From Ilex aquifolium (Eukaryota > Streptophyta > Magnoliopsida > Aquifoliales > Aquifoliaceae): a stretch of DNA of 64,000 bases. Positions 1-11,341 of the stretch are shown in pieces. The stretch covers positions 17,148,460 to 17,212,459 of the forward strand of contig OX637409.1 in NCBI GenBank assembly GCA_951799425.1, given 5' to 3'. The notes under the pieces were generated by a model. It made no database searches. It saw only the letters and a program-made list of their open reading frames with translations, and was not told the origin of the DNA. How positions within the stretch are numbered: the stretch's first letter is position 1; every line of letters begins with the position of its first letter. A program made the position numbers and the translations under genes.

Positions 1-692
1 AAAGAGAGTCGGGGTGGACTCGGGTTGGATGTACATGAGTGGATTTCATCTCATTCACGGCATGGCTTAATGGCATTCCATCATTGAATTGCATTCTTGA
101 TTGGAATGGTTATGGAAATTATGGATGTTGCATGTGAATATTTCATGTGCATATAGGTTGAGGAGTAGCCTCTGTAGGAATTTCTCTACTGGGCGTTGGC
201 TCACCCTATACGGGAACAATTTCAGGTGTGGGAGGTTCACCGACGCACGGCTCAAGTTTGGGCCCTCATGGTTGAAGAAAGGCCGACATGTGGTCTTAGC
301 CTTATTTCATGTGAAAACATTTGAAATATTATGTCTTTGACATGTAAATTAAGCAAATTAATTGTAATAGAACATATGTAAATAATTGTTAATCTAACCT
401 TGTATGTTATATAAGTATGGTTAATTGGACCTAGTGTGGCCAATGTTTACTTATACATGGACCCGGTGCGGCCATTGCTTTATATTTGACCTCGGATGGG
501 TCTGGTAATTGTGTATTGCACAGGTTGGGTATTGGGTAGAGCTCCCCATACAAAGGAGACTCTGCCCAAATTTCGTAAGTTATGGACCCCGGTAAATGGG
601 GCATAACATTGTGATATCGAGATACTAGGTATCTATAGGTATTCCGCGGGTTGATGGGTAATCAACGGACCCCCGGATTTTGGGGCGTCACA
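1..692 (-). mobile_element. LTR fragment of a retrotransposon, minus orientation
   Basis: Read on the minus strand, the block begins at 692 with TGTGACGCCCC, a start seen in many plant Ty3/Gypsy LTRs, and continues off the left edge of the window. It is more GC-rich than the AT-rich DNA to its right and contains no convincing coding frame. The short open frames at 67-255 and 101-340 look fortuitous. The assignment rests on the terminal motif and base composition only. The other end, primer-binding site and target duplication are not visible. Confidence 0.45.
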
Positions 693-1129
693 GCATTGAA
701 AACGAAGAAAGCATTAGATCAACCCCCCAACAAAATCAAATTTAGTTTGACAAATATCAAGTACCCATTCCTTCGACTGAAAAAATTCTATAAATAAAAG
801 AACTCTTATTTTCACCAACAATGGTAAGGCACAAAATCACATTCATTCAACTATATATCCATGTGTTTTCTGCCAAAAAAAAAACTATATATTCATGCCA
901 AATTTCTTATAGTAGTATTTATATTAGGAATCCAACCAAAAAATCTTTTGGGTTAAAGCAACACGTTCCATTGTCTCCATCGATCAACAATTCCAGTACA
1001 TAGCATGCAATAAATGCTTCAAGACAATACATAACCAAGGTAAAAATAATAATTAAAAAAAATAAAAATAACCATTACTATATCTTATATTACAACTAAC
1101 AAGAACGATGATAACAAATCTACTTATAG

Positions 1130-1515
1130 TTTGAAGTCTGAGGTTGAGCTCAATGATGCATCGGGATCAATAGATGCCATAACATTTGAAGATAATGCAG
1201 AGAAAATTTTCTCAATTAATGACACTAAACTGATGGAACATACATTGAAGGTAACATTCGCTTAAATATTTTCAGTTGCAATTCATTTTACAACTTTTTA
1301 GCCTTTCTAATCGAATTATAAAAATTTTAAAGGATTGTAAAGTATCACTGCAAGCATTTCCCAAATTTACAACTGAGAAATAATACATCATCCAAATCAA
1401 AGCGCGTCAGTTTCAACAGCGTGAATCAACTTCAGTTCGTTTCAATGTTCAGTCTGTTAATAACTGTGATGCAGAAATCCTGTCGGTCATTGATCTACAA
1501 AGCAAAATCCCTTAA
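1130..1515 (+). pseudogene. RPA1-like OB-fold protein fragment (Helitron passenger)
   Basis: Two exon-like pieces, 1130-1250 and 1333-1515, are separated by a short intron with GT (1251) and AG (1332) borders. The first reads ..ELNDASGSIDAITFEDNAEK.., the second ..YIIQIKARQFQQRESTSVRF... This is the pattern of the large-subunit replication protein A OB folds (a Gly-Ser-Ile strand, then an Ala-Glu-Lys helix) and of the RPA-like genes that travel in plant Helitrons. A TAA interrupts the second exon just before YIIQIK, and the domain ends at a TAA at 1513. RPA binds single-stranded DNA in replication and repair; this copy is too short and broken to do so. Confidence 0.65.
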
Positions 1516-1774
1516 CTATGTTTGTTAATTAAATACTGATGCAAAATATTTATTACTATTATTAACTAAAGATGTTATATTTTGTATTGTTAAGCTTTTG
1601 GAATATTTGATTATTAACTTGATGTAAAAATATATGTTTATTTAGACATAAGTCGTTCTGTTTGCTAAGCATTATATTTTTTTCTTTACTATTTGTTCTT
1701 TCTAGGCCATTATATAGGCATATGTAATTTTCCCTTGTTAATATTCTTACGTTAATTTTATGGTCTTCTTACAT

Positions 1775-1805
1775 TGTACGCGCGTGCGCGCGTGTGTGTG
1801 TACAC
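1775..1805. repeat. Alternating purine-pyrimidine tract (CG/TG)
   Basis: Thirty-one bases alternate pyrimidine and purine without a break, with a CGCGTGCGCGCG core followed by a TG run. Such tracts can adopt Z-DNA under negative supercoiling. It lies inside Helitron H1, between the RPA-like fragment and the 3' hairpin. No coding role is seen. Confidence 0.8.
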
Positions 1806-2176
1806 TTATGTATATGAAGTAAGGTTATAAGTTCTAAATGGATAGAAGCATATTATCTTTTCAAGGTATACCAAGAAAAATAAGGAAAAAATAAACACTA
1901 TACAAATTCTATTATTATTGAATGTCATTTAATTTATTTAATTAATAAGCAAGATTATTAAGGAATTGAACAAGAAACTCAAAATTAATTTTAAAAATAT
2001 AATATAACAAATATGAGCTTTAACTAGCGTGCCTTGCACGCAGGATTCTCACTAGTACTTAGTAATGAGTCTACCACCTTTGAACAATATTGGCCAAATA
2101 ATATTGCTATGGATAAAGATAGGTAGTTAACCAAAGTAGGAGAGAAACTCGGATTGGTTGATGGATTGAGACGTTA

Positions 2177-2711
2177 AAGGGGTTGTTTGGTAACGCCACT
2201 TAATGCTTAAAATTAAATATATTAAACAGTTAATGAATTATACTCATTTGGTAACCTAAAATGCATACCACTTAATATTTTAAGTATTTATTAAAAATAG
2301 GCTAAAATTTTCAGTTACAAGCCGCTTACTTATCACTTATTGTTGAAAATGTTAATTAGTAAAGATTTTATAAATTCTTCATAATAGATAAATATACCTT
2401 CAATATATTTTACACTCTTAACTTTTCAATACCCACCACCACCACCATTGTGTCGCCGTCACCCCACCACTACCACCACCACCACCGCCACCATTGTGAT
2501 GGTAGTGATAGGAATAAGGTAGTTGCGGTGAGATGGTTAAAAAGAATGGTAAAATTAGAATATAATAATTTTTAAACTTCATGTCTTTATATTTGTCAAA
2601 CAATTTAATTCAATTTAAAACTTAAATTTCAATGGATACTAAATAGTCTGCGAATTATATTCAGCATTCAGCACTTAAAATTTAGCATTTAGTTTTTTCA
2701 AACACTACCTT
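2177..2711 (+). mobile_element. hAT-like non-autonomous element (copy A) with CAC-rich core
   Basis: The ends form an imperfect terminal inverted repeat: AAGGGGTTGTTTGGTAAC on the left, and the reverse complement of the right end begins AAGGTAGTGTTTG. Eight-base flanks AGACGTTA (2169-2176) and AGACATTA (2712-2719) match at 7 of 8, fitting an aged hAT target duplication. The middle (2430-2520) is a degenerate CCACCA array. A second copy of the family lies at 58613-59215. No transposase frame is present. Confidence 0.65.
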
Positions 2712-2795
2712 AGACATTACCCATAATATAAAACCCTCATTCGAAAATCAATTTGAATTTTTTAAAGCTTTAATCAATTTGAATTTTTTAAGTAA

Positions 2796-3980
2796 CTAGG
2801 TGGTGCACACGTGCGTTGCACATGAATTATTTTGATTTATTATAATTTTTATTTACTACTTTTATAATAAAATATTACTTGGTCAAATTATAGTTAAATG
2901 ACTATAATGAAATTTTTAAGAATGCAATGCTCATGTGTGTTGTATATGAACTTTTTTAAATTAGCATAATAATTTGTAGTTTTTTTAGGCATCTTACAAA
3001 TATCAAAACCTATATTTTAATGTAGATCTGTAAACTGATGACTCAGTTGCATAGTGGAGGTCAGATCAAATACAAGCAATTAATTAATTATCACAATACA
3101 AATTAAAACAATCAAGTATAACAATTCATATGTATGACAAATAAATAATGATGCGTAGATCTAAAATTCTTGGAAATTTTGGATAGGCTCAGACCAATAG
3201 TTCAACTTACAAATTGGTTGATGAAGAGTGAAGTCCCCTTCTTCAAATTAAAAAGCAGCACACATACATAACTTTAAGGAAACTGTTTAAGTCCCCTTCT
3301 TCAAATTATGTACCACAACCATACTGGTGAAAGTCAACCAAAGCTAATTAAAATGTCCAACAAACATCTCCGCTAAAATGTTTGGTTGTAATTCATATTC
3401 GTTATAATTATAACACCATTTTATTATTATTACTCTAAACAAGCAATTTATTAGACTTTTTAACAGTAACCAAATTCTAATTATTCTTCTAGATGCTAAT
3501 ACACATGGTATGTTTGTGTCTGATTTCTCCATGAAAGTTCAATTTTGTTGGTATCATAAAATCTGAATGAATTCGCAAAAAAATAAATAAATTATAATAA
3601 ATATCAGTGGAAGAACAATACCACAAAAAATATAGATGCACCAAACGTTGAGATGTAGATAGAATTGAATGCGCGGAGTAACACATGCTGAGAGGAGCAG
3701 AGAAAGACAGGGAGAAAGATGGGAACATCAAGGATTTCTGCAAGAGGTAAAAAAGAGAGAGAAAGAGGTTTATTTGGAGTTGGGGAAGATGAAGATGAAA
3801 CGACAGGAGAGAGAGAGAAGATTGGGAGGCGTAGGTTTTTTTTTTTTGGAACATGAGGAGACTTAGGTTTATTTTGGCTTTAATGTTGAGGGATAAGAAT
3901 GAGATAGTTGTGATTTTGGAGTATAAAAGTGGAAAAAAAAAATATTTTTCAAATATGCTCACTTTTTAAAGTAGTATAGA
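2796..3980 (-). mobile_element. Helitron H2, minus strand, non-autonomous
   Basis: On the minus strand the element starts at 3980 with TCTATACTACTTTAAAAAG and ends at 2796 with CTAG, preceded by the stem-loop GTGC-AAC-GCAC (plus-strand 2811-2821). The host bases are A2795 and T3981, as expected for insertion between A and T. At 1.2 kb it has no Rep/helicase. The longest open frame (3489-3962, minus) is low-complexity Leu/Ser/Phe-rich and I do not regard it as a gene. Confidence 0.75.
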
Positions 3981-4365
3981 TATATTCGCTTAAGCTTAAT
4001 ATTTCAAACTTAGGTTCAATTTGGATTGAAAACCCATATTCCAATAAGATTTTGGGCTTGATTTTTCGTGGTTATCAAACTAACATTCAGGTGGAACTCC
4101 AAGTTCATTAATTCGAGTTATATCCTCAAAGTTTCAAACTCTAATTATAATACTTTTCAAATTTCAATCCAATTAAAAAATTTTAATCTAAAATTTGGAC
4201 TTCTTTTCCCTTACTACATATTTTGGATTAAGTCTGAATCGATATGCATAAAAGCACACATGAAACAAAGCAGTTTTGAGAATAGTTATGGACTTGTATA
4301 TTTTGTCAGATTTACCGATAAAAATTAGTAAGAGAAGCAAATAAATAGATAGATAAGAAACATAA
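3981..4365. other. AT-rich spacer between Helitrons
   Basis: No gene, RNA or recognisable repeat is seen here. It separates the 5' end of the minus-strand Helitron H2 from the 5' end of the plus-strand Helitron H3, so the two elements are divergent. Confidence 0.5.
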
Positions 4366-6948
4366 TCTATATAATAAAGAACAATACAATTCAAATCTCA
4401 AATCATAAACAAAATAACTTTTACTTTTCGCGGTTGAGATCTCTTTAAATTTTATTTTAAAGTTAATCCGACGACTAATATTAATAGTGCAAATTTAATA
4501 GGGAAAATATACTTTTAAAGGTGTGTTTGAGATGATATTTTAAAAATGTTTCTACAACTTATAACTTCTCATCAGTACTTTAAAAAAAGTACTGTTTGGA
4601 ACAGCTCCACCACCCCCACCCCCACCACCATCACCATTACCACCATCACCGCCACCCCACCACCACAACTACCATTACCGCCTGATGAGTGCGCGAAAGT
4701 GCATTCTAAATACCTTATTATTGGATTAAAATGCTAAAATATGAATAGAAATAATTAGATATAATTTATATTATTGAATTTAATATCTATTCACACTGAG
4801 ATATATTTGAGTATGATTTTATAATATTTTACATCTTAAATATTACATTATTGGTTGGTGAGAGATAATTTATAATTGGGCTTTACATTTAGTATTTTTT
4901 TGGGACTTTATTATTCGGGTTTTATATTTGTTTTTATTTTGATGGCAGCCCATGGAGTAAAAAGACTGAGACTGATATAGCTTTCACGTGGGCTCAGCAC
5001 TCATAATTTTTAGTGGGCTTTATCTTCCTCAAATTACACAAGATTTGGACTTTAGAGGCTGAAGTAGAAAGGTTAGAATCAAGAGAGGATAAAAAAGCTT
5101 TTCTCAAGAAAAGGGGGGAGGCTATTGAAACTTCCTACTTTTTATTATTGGGCTTGGACGGCTGGGAGAAAAGGAGGAAAGGGTTTGACTTTTAATTTGT
5201 GGGGCTGAATTCTTTTGGTGTGGGGGCGGCTGGAAGAAAACAGAGGGAGTAGGCGGCTGTTCTACGGAAAAACGACAGACGACGAAACAGAGGAAAAAAA
5301 TTGGTAATGGCCGCTGGTTTGTTCTATTTTTCGGGGGGATTTTTGTTGTCCATTATATTTATTGGTAACTAAATTCTCAAGTAGGGCGAGGGATGAACTT
5401 GTACAATAGATGGTATTTTATTTATTTTTAATTTATATATTTGATCTCTAATTAGTAAAACTTTTTTGTTTTATCATTCTCAATTTATTGTTGAGCTTTT
5501 CTTCTCCGAATAGTCATAGAATTTATTCTATTTATGGATTTAGTCATACTTTTTCTATTGAATGGATTAGTTCTTTGATTATGTTTGGATCAATTATTTA
5601 TCTATATTGATTTAATTCTTTGCTGCAATATCGCTTCTTGAGTATATTGTCGCCGTTGGATTTTTTCAATAGTGATAAGAATTTACGTATTTTCAAAGTG
5701 GTAAATGATTTTTCAAAAGGGTTACATGTGGTTTGGTCTTGGTTTATAAATCTATACCTTCCGGTTGGGAATTTTGGGAATTGAATTCCTAATTGAGTTA
5801 TTCAATGAATTAAGAATAATTAAAATATCAGATGTGTGCGAGGGATTCCCGACGCTTTACCGTTTGTCAAATTTGAGTATTTTTTCCGTTAGTCACTTTG
5901 CTTCACTTTAATTTGCATTTAAAATTAATCTTTGTTCTCCAGTAATCATCTAATATTTTTCTTTAGTTTTTTTGTTCCTGTCTACTATTCTTTTAGTTTG
6001 TCTTTCTGTGGAATCGACACCCCAAAGATGTGTTACAATTACCGCATTATTCTTTGGGCGTAATCACCGCCACAACCACTACCACCGCCCCACCCCCATG
6101 ACCATCACCACTATCACCACAATTGCCACCCCACCGCCGCAGTCGCCACCTCCACCACCACCGCCACTACCCCACCGTTACCGCTCCACCACCATCGCCA
6201 CCCCGCCACCACCTTTGCCACAACCACCACCACCACTACTATCTCCACACACTACTGATTACTATCACTGTCGTCCACTGCCACCACCAACCACCATCGT
6301 CATCTCATTCTTATATTTATTACCACTACCACCATTATCCTACTACCACTATCACCCACCGTCAGCACCCACCACCGCCATTGTTGTCCACCACCACCCA
6401 CCGCCACCCACTACCACAACCCACCGCCACCACTCGTTGTCCACTATCACCGCCGACCACTGTCACCCACCCCCACCACACCTACCACCACCGTCATTCG
6501 CCACCACCGATCACACTGTTGCCCAGAAGCACCCATCGTCGCCCACCACCATCATTGTTACCGCCCACCACCAACACCCACCATTGTTGTCGCCCCACCA
6601 TCACCACTGCCAACCACTATCACCCTCGTCCACCACCACCCATACCCACCACCACCAGCAGTGTCACTCATGGCTGCCACTACCGCCATCGTCACCCAAA
6701 AACCATCACCAATATCATCGTTGTCACCACCACCACGATCCTCGCCACCCACCACAACCATTACCGTCTCCTACTATTACCACTGCCGCCCACCACAACT
6801 TCCACTGTTCACCACCACAATAAGCGGTGCTTAAATTTCTTTTTCTCTCCTCTATATTTGTGATTTGATTTTGGATGTGAATATAAATATATTTGTTGCT
6901 AATCATTTTTTTTATTACTACGTACCTTCAGGCACAAGCAATAACTAG
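4366..6948 (+). mobile_element. Helitron H3 with large CAC-rich block
   Basis: The 5' terminus TCTATATAATAAAG begins at 4366 after host A. The 3' end has a decayed stem-loop (CGTACCTTCAGGCACAAG, 6921-6938) and CTAG at 6945-6948 before host T. The 14-base 5' motif recurs at 7960 and 9748, and closely (AAAAC) at 13250, so these form one Helitron family. Inside are a short CAC-rich patch (4606-4690), a purine-rich stretch (5040-5340) that could be captured leader DNA but which I cannot assign, and the CAC block at 6062-6823. No helicase is present. Confidence 0.7.
6062..6823. repeat. Degenerate CAC/CCACCA satellite-like block
   Basis: About 760 bases are built almost wholly from CAC, CCAC and ACC words with few purines other than A. 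Because the strand is so poor in G, several frames stay open and predict His/Pro/Thr-rich peptides (for instance 5972-6823 and 6123-6863). Two overlapping frames being open at once, and the lack of any domain, argue against coding. It is best read as an expanded and decayed microsatellite inside Helitron H3. Smaller blocks of the same kind lie at 2430-2520, 4606-4690 and 58862-58990. Confidence 0.85.
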
Positions 6949-7019
6949 TAACAAAATAAATGAAATGTGTAGCACTACATAGTGAAAGAAAAAGAGTTTA
7001 TAAAAAATAGTAAAAATTG

Positions 7020-7165
7020 GGTCTGAGTCCTCCTGGATGGACTTATAATGACTTAAGTCCTCCTGGATGGACTTATAATGACTTGAGTCCGTCAATGAAG
7101 CTTATTTGGTGATAAGTCCATTTTTTTATCTTACTAATAAATACTTAAGTCCACTATTTTTTTAA
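7020..7165. repeat. Dispersed repeat with internal tandem duplication
   Basis: The words GAGTCCTCCTGGATGGACTT, TAATGACTTGAGTCCGT and the following TTATTTGGTGATAAGTCC also occur at 62815-62960, about 55.8 kb away. Here the first 32-base unit is present twice in tandem (about 7027-7090); the distal copy has it once. It is probably one end of a short transposable element whose other boundaries I cannot fix. Confidence 0.55.
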
Positions 7166-7576
7166 ATCCTAAAAATACTCTTAACAGTGTTATTCTGTTC
7201 AATTATAGAAACCTTAAAGACCTTGAAAGTAGCTTTAAATTAATTTCTTAAATTAGAAATTATTATCCCTTAATTCACTCCTAAATTGAAATTCAAATTT
7301 ATATTCTCTCTCTCTCTCTCGTTAGAAGAAGATCATCACTCTTGTACAAGAAATCTTTTTCCTTAGATATCATTTCTTCCTCTATAGCATCAAAATCAGT
7401 AAGGTTTGGAACATCATCAACAACTACCATATTTTCTACTTCGTTCTGGTCATCATGAACTTCTATGTGGTAGGTTTTTGGAAAAAAATGCTGAAAAACT
7501 TGCTCAATGTGTTATTAGTTTGATCTCTAATTTTATTTTTATTTTTTTGATAAATAATCCCCAAATTTTTTCAATA

Positions 7577-7959
7577 TTTCATGTTACTACGGTTTTTGTT
7601 GACCGTGTTACTATTTTTTCGAATTGACTATGTTACTATTTTTTTTTCATGTTACTATTTTTTATTGAGCATGTTATTACTATGTTATTACTATTTTTAT
7701 TTTCAATTTTGTTCAATGTTCCATATTGCTATTTTTTTTTTGTTGAGCATGTTACTGTTTTTGTTAGGCATGTTACTATGTTTGTTGAACATGTTACTAT
7801 TATTATTTTTTTAAATATTAATATTGAATGTTTATATTTTTTTATGTTTAAATATTTCTATTTTTTTGTGTTTAAATGATATTATTTTTTGTGTTTAAAA
7901 TGATAATTTTTTTTTTTTGTATTTGAATGTTACTATTTTTTATTTTTAATGTTACTATA
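7577..7959. repeat. T-rich degenerate minisatellite
   Basis: A loose unit of roughly 20-30 bases resembling TGAGCATGTTACTATTTTT recurs many times with length variation. It keeps several plus-strand frames open and predicts Phe/Leu-rich peptides that look like membrane segments. I treat these as by-products of T-rich repeats. It ends where the Helitron 5' terminus at 7960 begins. Confidence 0.6.
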
Positions 7960-9747
7960 TCTATATAATAAAGTAGAACGATTTTGAATTCAAGAGACAA
8001 AGAGCGGTTCAGATCGTTTCGAGATCAAAAAAAGCATCATCTAACGGCCGATGATATTTCAAACTGTCTCAAGCTAATGACGTCTCAGATCGTTGCGATC
8101 CGACGTACCATATTAGCTCTTGAAATTTTTTTGCCGCTCAAAACTTTTAGTTTCCAAAACTAACATCCCTAAATTTAATTCTCCAACCCAATCAAATCCG
8201 GCAGTTAAGCGATCTCTCATTCCTCAACTCTGTTTGTTTCTCCATAAAATACAGATTACAACTCTTATCATTATTTCCCTGATTTTATTTCCTATGTTAA
8301 GAGATCACTTTTTATACTGAGACATTGACTGTCTCTCACACTCTCATCTTTCATGATTTTCTTTCCAAACTGAGACACATGTCACCCCAAAATTCTATCC
8401 TAATGCAGCTGCTCTCCATCTTTACTGTTCATATTACACACACATCTTTACTGTACATATATATAGTACAAAAATCGAAAACATACTATATACAAAAACA
8501 TATCTAGGAAAAGTTTCATCTAAACACCATGTAGTTGAAATAATGATTTAACTAAATATTTTGCGAAAATACTAAAATTACCCTTTATTATGTAAATAGA
8601 CTAAAATGTCATCAATTCTTTCCCCATTATATATGCGCTAGCCAGTCAACAAACGTAATTTCAATCATTATATTATCTCAATAAATTTTTTATTTTAAAA
8701 CATTGTATTATAACTTTGTTATAATATTAGTCATCATATTATCACTCATTTGGTTAAATAATCAAGTTTTTATAATTTTTATATTTTTTTATTATAATAA
8801 TTTTTATAGTTAAAAATGATTTTTCTATATTAAAAATTACAATTGATAAAGTCAATGTCAAAATCTAATCAATTTCTAATTCTTCTGATATCATATGTCC
8901 TCTACAACGTTGCCCGACCGCTCCTCACACATCATATATAAAATTTAAAATTATTTGATAAAATTTAATATTAATTGAATAAATTTGATTTTAATTTTGA
9001 TAAATTTAAATATTAATTTAGTTTTAATTTGATAAAATTAAATATTAATTTAGTATTAATTTGATTGAATTTAATGTTAATTGAATAAATTTGCATGTTG
9101 TTTTAATAAAGTTGAATGTTCATTTGGTGTTAAATTAAAGAAATGACATTAATTTGATAATGTTAAATTTTAAATTAATGGAATTTAATACTCTATTTAA
9201 TAAATTAAATAGTTTAATTTAATAAAATTGAATGTCAATTTGATATTGATTTGATAAAAATAAATAAAGAAATAATATTAATTTAATGAAATAAAATATT
9301 AAATTAATATAACTAAATGCTAATTTGATAAAATTAAATATCAATTTTTTGTTGAGTTGATTAGATGAAATGTTAATTTAGTTTAAATTAAATAAAGAAA
9401 ATTAATTTGATAAAATTGAATATTAAATTGATTAAAATAAAGGCTAATATAATAGAACTAAAAAGGAGTGCATTGAAATTTCAGAATCAAGAGAGGGTGT
9501 TGTTAAAGTTAGGTATATTTACAGGGGGTGTTGTTAAAGTTAGGTTTATTTATAAGAGTTGTGAATAAAATTTATCCTATAAAATACTCGGGGATATTTC
9601 TATAAATCAACCATCGCCATTAACGGTGTAATTCGACAATCACTAATAGGGAGTGACAGTGAAATTTCAAAATCGGAAGGAGGTGTCATTGAATTTAGAC
9701 CTAACTACAGGGGATTTGGATGAAATTTTTCCTTATATCTATACAAA
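7960..9747 (+). mobile_element. Helitron H4: 5' end fragment interrupted by a MITE
   Basis: TCTATATAATAAAGTAGA at 7960, after host A, is nearly identical to the start of Helitron H5 at 9748, and the likeness runs for about 60 bases (shared CAGATCGTTT). No CTRR end with a hairpin is found between 7960 and 9747. H4 is therefore a truncated copy, or it shares the 3' end of H5. A Mutator-type MITE sits inside it at 8507-9732. No gene is seen in 7960-8506. Confidence 0.55.
8507..9732. mobile_element. Mutator-type MITE, 1.2 kb
   Basis: The left end GGAAAAGTTTCATCTAAAC and the reverse complement of the right end GGAAAAATTTCATCCAAATC form a long imperfect inverted repeat that also shares TGTAGTT further in. 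Nine-base flanks ACATATCTA (8498-8506) and TTATATCTA (9733-9741) match at 7 of 9, suiting a Mutator target duplication. The interior (8900-9460) is extremely AT-rich, made of repeated TTAATTTGATAAAATT-like words, with no coding frame. Confidence 0.65.
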
Positions 9748-10277
9748 TCTATATAATAAAGTAGAGCGAAGTTTGATTCCAAAAGATAAAGAGAGGTCCA
9801 GATCGTTTTGAGACAAAATATAAACAAATCTAACGAACAACGTAATCCCAATATAAAAAACGGTTCAGATCATCTCAAAGTTTTTGATCTAACGGTTTAG
9901 AGTGAATACCGAATTTTATTTTCCCGCCTAACAATATTTGCTGACTCACGTCTCTCTCTCTCCCAATCTCTCACGCCTCATATCTCCCAATCTCTCACGC
10001 CTCATCTCTCCCCCAATTTCATCTCATTACAACTCTAGACTCCTGTTGCTCATGAACCTCTCTCTCTCACTCATACGATATCTCTCTCTCCCTCCCTCAG
10101 TCTCCATTCTGAGTCACATCTCTTCTTTTCTTTCTCTCTCTCTCCCTCACATTCCGATCACATTTCAATCCCGATCACCACCATCAACCCAAATTATAGC
10201 CAGAAGAACAACAAACCTCTCATTTTCTGGAGGTTTCAAGTCAGTCAAACTCCCAAAAATCACCGTCACGGTCAGTC

Positions 10278-10490
10278 GGAAGAGCCCGCCGTCACGGTGC
10301 CAGAATGGCCGACTCTGCCGCAGGAAGCTACGCCAACGCCCTTGCTGAGGTGGCGAATTCCAATGGAACACTAGAAGCCACCTCGGCCGACATCGAAAAG
10401 GTGGCGAAATTCTTCTCCGACCCTGAAGTCTTCTACTTCTTCTCAAATCCCACTGTCGACATCGCCAAAAAACGTGAGGTCCTCGATGAA
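10278..10490 (+). pseudogene. ATPD: Captured fragment of plastid ATP synthase delta subunit
   Basis: From ATG 10305 the frame reads MADSAAGSYANALAEVA.. and then ..FFSDPEVFYFFSNPTVDIAK..REVLDE, the N-terminal helical domain of the chloroplast F1 delta subunit that joins F1 to the peripheral stalk. Upstream in the same frame is RARRHGARM, like a transit-peptide end. A Ser-rich leader in another frame (about 10190-10290) suggests a frameshift in the transit peptide. Homology stops at VLDE (10490) and an unrelated repeat follows. About 60 of roughly 185-190 mature residues are present, so this cannot work as delta. The long CT-rich stretch 9938-10160 may be its captured 5' leader. Confidence 0.85.
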
Positions 10491-11341
10491 TTGAGACATG
10501 CTATTTGCTATTAGCATTAGTTATCAATTTCAAGCTTCTTGGATTGTTTTAATTTCAAGCTTCTTGGATTTTCCTTTTTTTTTCCCCAATTTGATGTTAG
10601 CAATTATACAATTTTGTCCTGACAATTTCTATATTATATTGTATTGAACCTTCACGCCAGTAATGTCTTTTTTTTTTGTCCGGTAAGTAATTGAATTTCA
10701 CTTTTGGGAAATTAATTGGATTGTTATTGCCCTCTGTGTTCAATTATAATTCCCCACCCCCCCTGGAGTTGATCTCCTTCGGATGCTAGGGGATGGGTGT
10801 GATGGTCCTCAAATAGCTTGCTATTGAGCACTAATTCCATCAGGTTAGTATTAGCATTAGTTATTAATTATTTGCTATTGAGCACAATTCACAGTTCAAA
10901 TTGAGACATGCTATTTGCTATTAACATTAGTTATCAATTTCTATTTTCATATTATGTGTTATTACTATTTGTTGTCATGTGTTACAGTTTTTTTTCTTTT
11001 GCTTGGACTTGGTGTTTCAAGTTTGTTTAATTTTATGTTGTTTGATGTTGAGGGTGAGTTAAGATGGCTGGGTTTTGTATATGATCACAAAGTGTTTGTT
11101 GTTTTGCATCAAAGAAAAAAAGTTTCCCTAAATGACTATCTCTATAATTTTCTTTTCTGGAATGGGTTGAATTCTTGAATGTTTGAATAGGGTGGAACTT
11201 AGTAGCCTGATTAGACATAGTTCCATTTTGGTTAGATACGTTATGTGAGTTTCTTTGTCCTTATAGCCAACTATTGGTTGCTTATCAATTATTCATTTGT
11301 CTTAAATGTCTAATATATTTATGTTATCTTTCTTACATGTG

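Larger units (their letters stand above)
787..2055 (+). mobile_element. Helitron H1 (3' end clear, 5' end uncertain)
   Basis: The 3' end is diagnostic: a hairpin GCGTGC-CTT-GCACGC at 2027-2041, ten bases, then CTAG at 2052-2055 followed by host T. This is the CTRR-T end with a preceding stem-loop that rolling-circle Helitrons carry. The 5' end is only a guess (TCTATAAATAAAAG at 787, which lacks the expected preceding A). The element holds a broken RPA-like gene at 1130-1515, a class of passenger common in plant Helitrons. No Rep/helicase frame is present, so it is non-autonomous or truncated. Confidence 0.6.

Noticed and set aside
3489-3962. 157-residue minus-strand frame in Helitron H2
   Set aside because: Leu/Ser/Phe-rich low complexity from T- and CT-rich DNA; no domain or homologue recalled.
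4980-5000. CACGTG G-box that might mark a captured promoter in Helitron H3
   Set aside because: A single motif with no recognisable coding exon after it.
5972-6863. Two overlapping long plus-strand frames predicting His/Pro/Thr-rich proteins of about 280 and 250 residues
   Set aside because: Both frames stay open only because the strand is a CAC-type low-complexity block; no domain, no start context, and it lies inside a Helitron.
7406-7879. Hydrophobic plus-strand frames resembling membrane proteins
   Set aside because: Produced by a T-rich minisatellite; hydrophobicity reflects TTT/CTT codons.
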